Shown: positions 60,970 through 64,000 of the stretch, piece after piece
How the letters are laid out: the number at the start of each line of letters is the position of its first letter
How positions within the stretch are numbered: position 1 is the stretch's first letter
Source: Dokdonella sp041395345
GTDB lineage: Bacteria > Pseudomonadota > Gammaproteobacteria > Xanthomonadales > Rhodanobacteraceae
Direction of reading: 5' to 3'
Length of the DNA: 64,000 nt
NCBI RefSeq assembly: GCF_041395345.1
Contig: NZ_JAWLAR010000003.1
Coordinates: 211,557 to 275,556 of the forward strand
Notes under the pieces: model-generated
What the model was told of the DNA's origin: nothing
The model's database searches: none
The model's input: only the letters and a program-made list of their open reading frames with translations
Translations under genes and position numbers: made by a program

Positions 60970-61475
60970 CGGGTTGCTGTCCTCTGAAGTTGCCTTGCCG
61001 GTGTCGGCATGTGCCATTGCATCACGGCACGCGCTTCGCTACTGGCCGAATCCGGACCTTGCACACATGACGTTCGGGCCCACACCGGCAGCATCAATCG
61101 GCCGTGCTCGCATGCGCGTTGCCCGGAGACATGCATGACTGTTCGATCAGGCAGGCAACCCGTTGCCGCCGGACCGGCACTCATCCCGAGCGGCACTGAC
61201 AAAGTTGCGAGATTCCACACTGCGAGGCGGGGGCGATTGAGCTCAATGTCGATGCCATCTTTGCCGACGGCTTCGAGGCGACCGGAGCGGAAATACCAGC
61301 TCGCCTGCCGGCCTGGCAGAGCCACCAGGGCGGGCTCCATGCCTTTGGAACCGGGTTGGTCAGGTCCCTTTCGAAGTCGTCCCAGGCCCAACGGCGGCAA
61401 GTTCGGCGCACCCGGCGCATTGCACTTCGCACGAAACGATATAAACTGTTTACACCGTTTTCTGGCGAACCCCGC
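60970..61475. other. 506-bp divergent intergenic region with a possible gene remnant
   Basis: No complete gene is supported. Frames on both strands are open but show no family sequence. In the plus frame from about 61200 there is a peptide with an IFADGFE segment (about 61254-61274), the type of motif that precedes the C-terminal ends of secreted proteins in this group. It has no start and no upstream coding continuity, so it could be a remnant or chance. A dyad-associated promoter candidate lies at 61434-61460. Confidence 0.35.
61434..61460 (+). promoter_or_regulatory. Promoter/operator candidate of the basic protein gene
   Basis: TATAAA (61440-61445) lies inside a dyad AAACG (61434-61438) ... 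CGTTT (61456-61460) with an inner AAACTGTTTAC. About 15 bp before the ATG. A repressor or nucleoid protein might bind here; prediction only. Confidence 0.3.
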
Positions 61476-61856
61476 ATGAACAAGTCAGCCAAGCCAGCTG
61501 CCGCAGCCGGCAGCAAGAAAGTTGCAAGAAAAGCGGCCTCAACGTCCGCAAAGTCGAAACAGGCCGAGAAGAAACCCCGCAAGGTCGAGAGGAAGCCAAA
61601 GTCCAAGACTGCGCCTGCCGAAGCGCCGAAGGTGCGCGTAAAGCTTGTCCGCGACAGTTTCACGATGCCGCGCGAGGACTTCGAACGGATTGCGAGGCTG
61701 AAGGCCAGGGCAATCGAGTTCAAGCGACCGGCAAAGAAGAGCGAACTGCTGCGCGCCGGTTTGCAGGCGCTGGAGCGAATGGACAACCCGGGCCTGCACG
61801 CTGCACTGACCGCGCTGACGCCGATCAAGACCGGTCGACCCAAGAAGCGCCACTAG
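61476..61856 (+). CDS. Lys/Ala-rich basic protein (histone H1-like tail)
   Basis: A 126-residue basic protein. The first 60 residues are Lys/Ala/Pro/Ser-rich (KPAAAAGSKKVARKAASTSAKSKQAEKKPRK), like bacterial histone H1-type or AlgP-type tails. The C-terminal half (about 52-126) is a compact, more ordered domain: VRVKLVRDSFTMPREDFERIARLKARAIEFKRPAKKSELLRAGLQALERM, which looks like a ribbon-helix-helix or helical DNA-associated unit. Homologues in xanthomonads are described as hypothetical. DNA or RNA binding is plausible from charge. A weak GCCGGCCTTTTTT sequence follows the stop and may be a terminator. The ATG at 61476 is chosen because upstream frame is not conserved. Confidence 0.78.
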   Translation: MNKSAKPAAAAGSKKVARKAASTSAKSKQAEKKPRKVERKPKSKTAPAEAPKVRVKLVRDSFTMPREDFERIARLKARAIEFKRPAKKSELLRAGLQALERMDNPGLHAALTALTPIKTGRPKKRH

Positions 61857-61940
61857 CCGGCCTTTTTTGCTTTGAATTCCCGCGCGCGGCCGCACTGGCA
61901 CGCGCCGGGACGCTTTTTTCAGGACATCCGCTTGCCCGTC

Positions 61941-62984
61941 ATGAGCCGCTCAGTTTTCCTTGCCATTCGGCGTCGACTGCGCGCTGCACTGCTGACGCCG
62001 ATCGTCTGGCTGCCCTTGCTCGTGCTCGGCATGCCGTTGTGGATTCACGCACACGGCACACAAGGGGCGCACTCGCAAACGACGCACACGATTCTTCCCG
62101 ACCCCAGTGCTGGCTACAAGGTCGTCAACCTGGCGTGGATGGATGCGGCACGCTCGCGCAGGGTACCGGCCCGTCTGTTCTGGCCGGTAGCGGCGCAGTC
62201 GGAATCGGTTCCCCTGGTCATCTTCTCGCCGGGGATCGGCAGCTCGCGCGACGGCTACACCTACCTCGGGCGCTACTGGGCCGAACACGGCATCGCCAGC
62301 CTGCATCTGCAGCATGTCGGCAGCGACCGATCGCTGTGGCTGGGCAATCCATTCTCCCTGATCTCCAGATTCCAGAGCGCCGCCAGCGACGCCGAAGCGA
62401 TCGCGCGAGTCAAGGATGCACGATTCGCGCTGGATCGCCTGCTTGCCAGCCGCCTCGGGCCGCACATCGCACTCGATCAGATCGCCGCGGCAGGCCACTC
62501 CTATGGCGCCAACACCACCCTGCTCGAAGCGGGCGCAACGGTCACCCGCAATGGCGAAGTCCTGAACTTCCGCGACCCGAGAATTTCGGCTGCCATCCTG
62601 ATATCCGCGCCGCCGTTCTACGGCGAGCCCGATTTTCGGCCAATTCTCGCATCGATTACGATCCCGACCTTGCACATCACCACTGAAGACGACGTGATTC
62701 GCATTCCCGGATTCAACTCGGGCGTGTCCGATCGCGAGAAGATCTTCGATGCAACCGGCAGTGGGCACAAGGTGCTGGCGATCTACAACGAAGGCAGCCA
62801 CAACGTGTTCACCGATCGGCGCTACTTCGATTCGAAACAGGTCGCCGAGAAGGTGAAGGCAGACACCAGGGCGCTGTCCCTGACTTTTCTCGAGCAAGCA
62901 GGCAGCGGCTTTCCACAGCTCGACAGCTGGCCGGCCCGGCACCCTGGCCTGATCGGGAAGTACGTCGTGGTGACGCGCGAATAG
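61941..62984 (+). CDS. Alpha/beta hydrolase family protein, exported or membrane-anchored
   Basis: A 347-residue hydrolase with an N-terminal hydrophobic segment (about 12-38, LLTPIVWLPLLVLGMPLWI) that may act as signal or anchor. Core motifs: oxyanion SPGIGSSRDGYTYLGRYWAEHGI, nucleophile elbow GHSYGAN (catalytic Ser), an aspartate in HITTEDDVIRIPG, and a late His in NEGSHNVFTD. These match the platelet-activating-factor-acetylhydrolase/dienelactone hydrolase-like group. Substrate unknown; an ester is expected. The start 61941 lacks a clear ribosome site; 61872 is an in-frame alternative. It is followed by an intergenic gap of about 165 bp. Confidence 0.82.
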   Translation: MSRSVFLAIRRRLRAALLTPIVWLPLLVLGMPLWIHAHGTQGAHSQTTHTILPDPSAGYKVVNLAWMDAARSRRVPARLFWPVAAQSESVPLVIFSPGIGSSRDGYTYLGRYWAEHGIASLHLQHVGSDRSLWLGNPFSLISRFQSAASDAEAIARVKDARFALDRLLASRLGPHIALDQIAAAGHSYGANTTLLEAGATVTRNGEVLNFRDPRISAAILISAPPFYGEPDFRPILASITIPTLHITTEDDVIRIPGFNSGVSDREKIFDATGSGHKVLAIYNEGSHNVFTDRRYFDSKQVAEKVKADTRALSLTFLEQAGSGFPQLDSWPARHPGLIGKYVVVTRE

Positions 62985-63149
62985 TCGAGCCGGGCAGGCA
63001 GCGGTGAGCAGCGCGGACGCCCTGCCCCACTTGGCATCAGTCCGGTGAGTTTGCATTCGCTGCAATGGATGCAGCAGGATGCCCGATCCCGCGCATGCTG
63101 CGTCCCCCGCATGCCTTCCAAAGCTTGCGTCTCATTCACGGTGACAATC

Positions 63150-63869
63150 ATGCATGTCGAACGCTTCAGCATTTCCGAACGATTTCGCGGTCCACCGAAA
63201 TCAGGCAATGGCGGCTATGTGTGCGGACGCATTGCCGCCCATCTGCATGGCACGGCTCGGGTGCGACTCAAGGCACCCCCGCCACTGGAAGTCGAGTTGC
63301 GACTGGAGACTTCGGACCAGGGTGCGCGACTGTTCCTGGATGAGACCCTGATCGGCGAAGCGGGCAGCGCGCAACTTGATCTGGAGGTTCCAGCGGTTCC
63401 GACTTTCGAGCAGGCCGAAGCCAGCAGTCATTCGTTTGTCGGCTTTCATCAGCATCCGTTTCCGGGTTGTTTCGTCTGCGGCCCCGAGCGCGAGCTGTCC
63501 GACGGTTTGCGCATCTTCCCCGGGGCAACCGGCAAGTCCGGCCTTGTGGCGGCCCCATGGATTCCCGATCACTCGCTGGCCAATGCCGAGGGTCTCATCC
63601 AGCCCGAGTTCCTCTGGTCCGCGCTCGATTGCACTGGTGCATTCGCGATCCTTCCGCTGGCCCAAGAAGTTGCTATCGTGCTTGGGGAACTGACCGCGTC
63701 AGTACCCGGCAGTGTCTCGCATGGAGATCAACTGGTCGCTGTTGGCTGGAAGCTCGGAGTTGAAGGCAGAAAGCACTTCGCCGGCTCGGCCATCTGCAAC
63801 GCGAGCGGTGAGGTGATTGCCCGGGCCAGGGCCGTCTGGATTGAAGTACCCCTGAGCCAGTGGCATTGA
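63150..63869 (+). CDS. Hotdog-fold thioesterase-superfamily-like protein
   Basis: A 239-residue protein with a probable hotdog (thioesterase-like) domain in the C-terminal half: VGFHQHPFPGCFVCGPERELSDGLRIFPG, then WIPDHSLANAEGLIQPEFLWSALDCTGAFA and GDQLVAVGWKLGVEGRKHFAGSAICNASGEVIARARAVW, the standard strand/helix arrangement for acyl-CoA thioesterases. The CFVCG motif is seen in some of these. N-terminal half (1-100) has no assignment (HVERFSISERFRGPP, GYVCGRIAAHL). The start at 63150 begins at the point where the sequence becomes protein-like; the frame is open 35 codons further upstream. Remaining 130 bp to the window end contain no gene I can support. Confidence 0.78.
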   Translation: MHVERFSISERFRGPPKSGNGGYVCGRIAAHLHGTARVRLKAPPPLEVELRLETSDQGARLFLDETLIGEAGSAQLDLEVPAVPTFEQAEASSHSFVGFHQHPFPGCFVCGPERELSDGLRIFPGATGKSGLVAAPWIPDHSLANAEGLIQPEFLWSALDCTGAFAILPLAQEVAIVLGELTASVPGSVSHGDQLVAVGWKLGVEGRKHFAGSAICNASGEVIARARAVWIEVPLSQWH

Positions 63870-64000
63870 CGAGCTGCCGCGGGCGGAGGAGAGGGCGGAC
63901 GCCGGATCAATGCACTGAGTCGCGCTGCGCCTAGCGCAATGGCGGGTCTGGATGGATCCGGCGACACCACAACAGGCGGCCGCCTGGAGCCGACTCCACA

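Noticed and set aside
1..64000. CRISPR array, tRNA or rRNA genes, prophage
   Set aside because: No regularly spaced repeats, no recognisable RNA-gene sequence and no phage structural genes were seen on either strand; no covariance search could be run.

Overview
The window looks like chromosome of a high-GC, free-living Gram-negative gammaproteobacterium, most likely Xanthomonadales/Lysobacterales (Rhodanobacteraceae- or Lysobacteraceae-like). Reasons: G/C-rich third codon positions almost throughout; outer-membrane machinery (Mla-type ABC genes, PBP1B with a TPR lipoprotein); a dispersed GGGAATC/GGGAATG inverted repeat and short AGCC-GGCTTC-AGC palindromes of the kind common in that order; and secreted proteins with an 'IFxDGY/F' segment. 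The assignment to order is inference. No tRNA, rRNA, CRISPR array, prophage or complete IS was seen. The window begins inside a RidA-family gene.

Layout. 1-4.1 kb: RidA 3' end, then a large periplasmic-propeller hybrid histidine kinase (minus). 4.2-8.9 kb: two DUF697-type GTPases flank a translationally coupled YceI - cytochrome b561 - YceI cluster. 9-12.7 kb: a DUF1704 'QEGLA' putative metallopeptidase and malic enzyme MaeB. 12.7-19.2 kb: a sulfotransferase, a small membrane protein, two alkaline-phosphatase-superfamily lipoproteins, a three-helix membrane protein with an Oxa1/EMC3-like layout and a glutaredoxin-like protein. 19.4-26.2 kb: secreted proteins, L-serine dehydratase and a secreted S8 protease. 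26.5-31.5 kb: YoaA/DinG-type helicase, an LpoP-like lipoprotein and PBP1B. 31.7-36.1 kb: a 1461-residue protein with three glycosyltransferase modules.

36.1-39.6 kb is an accessory cassette (MDR oxidoreductase, DoxX, NTF2-like protein, divergent LysR regulator) between two direct repeats of 158-159 bp. The right repeat contains the last codons of the NRDE/TANGO2 gene. The left repeat holds a detached copy of the same tail, so the insertion history can be read from the sequence. 39.6-53.3 kb: NRDE protein, Ser/Thr kinase with a large extracytoplasmic domain, RelA, two secreted proteins, HrpA (interrupted in frame by a dispersed inverted-repeat element), a DUF1275 membrane protein and a ThrE-type exporter. 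53.8-57.3 kb: an Mla/Pqi-like lipid transport operon whose permease carries an N-terminal STAS domain. 57.4-64 kb: amidase, ETF-ubiquinone oxidoreductase, a DUF1203-like protein, a Lys/Ala-rich basic protein, an alpha/beta hydrolase and a hotdog-fold protein.

Most genes are ordinary housekeeping or envelope functions. The parts most worth following up are the sulfotransferase/AlkP-superfamily/Oxa1-like cluster (12.7-19.2 kb), the repeat-bounded cassette (36.1-39.6 kb), the element accommodated inside hrpA, the mrcB-lipoprotein pair and the GTPase-YceI-b561 cluster.
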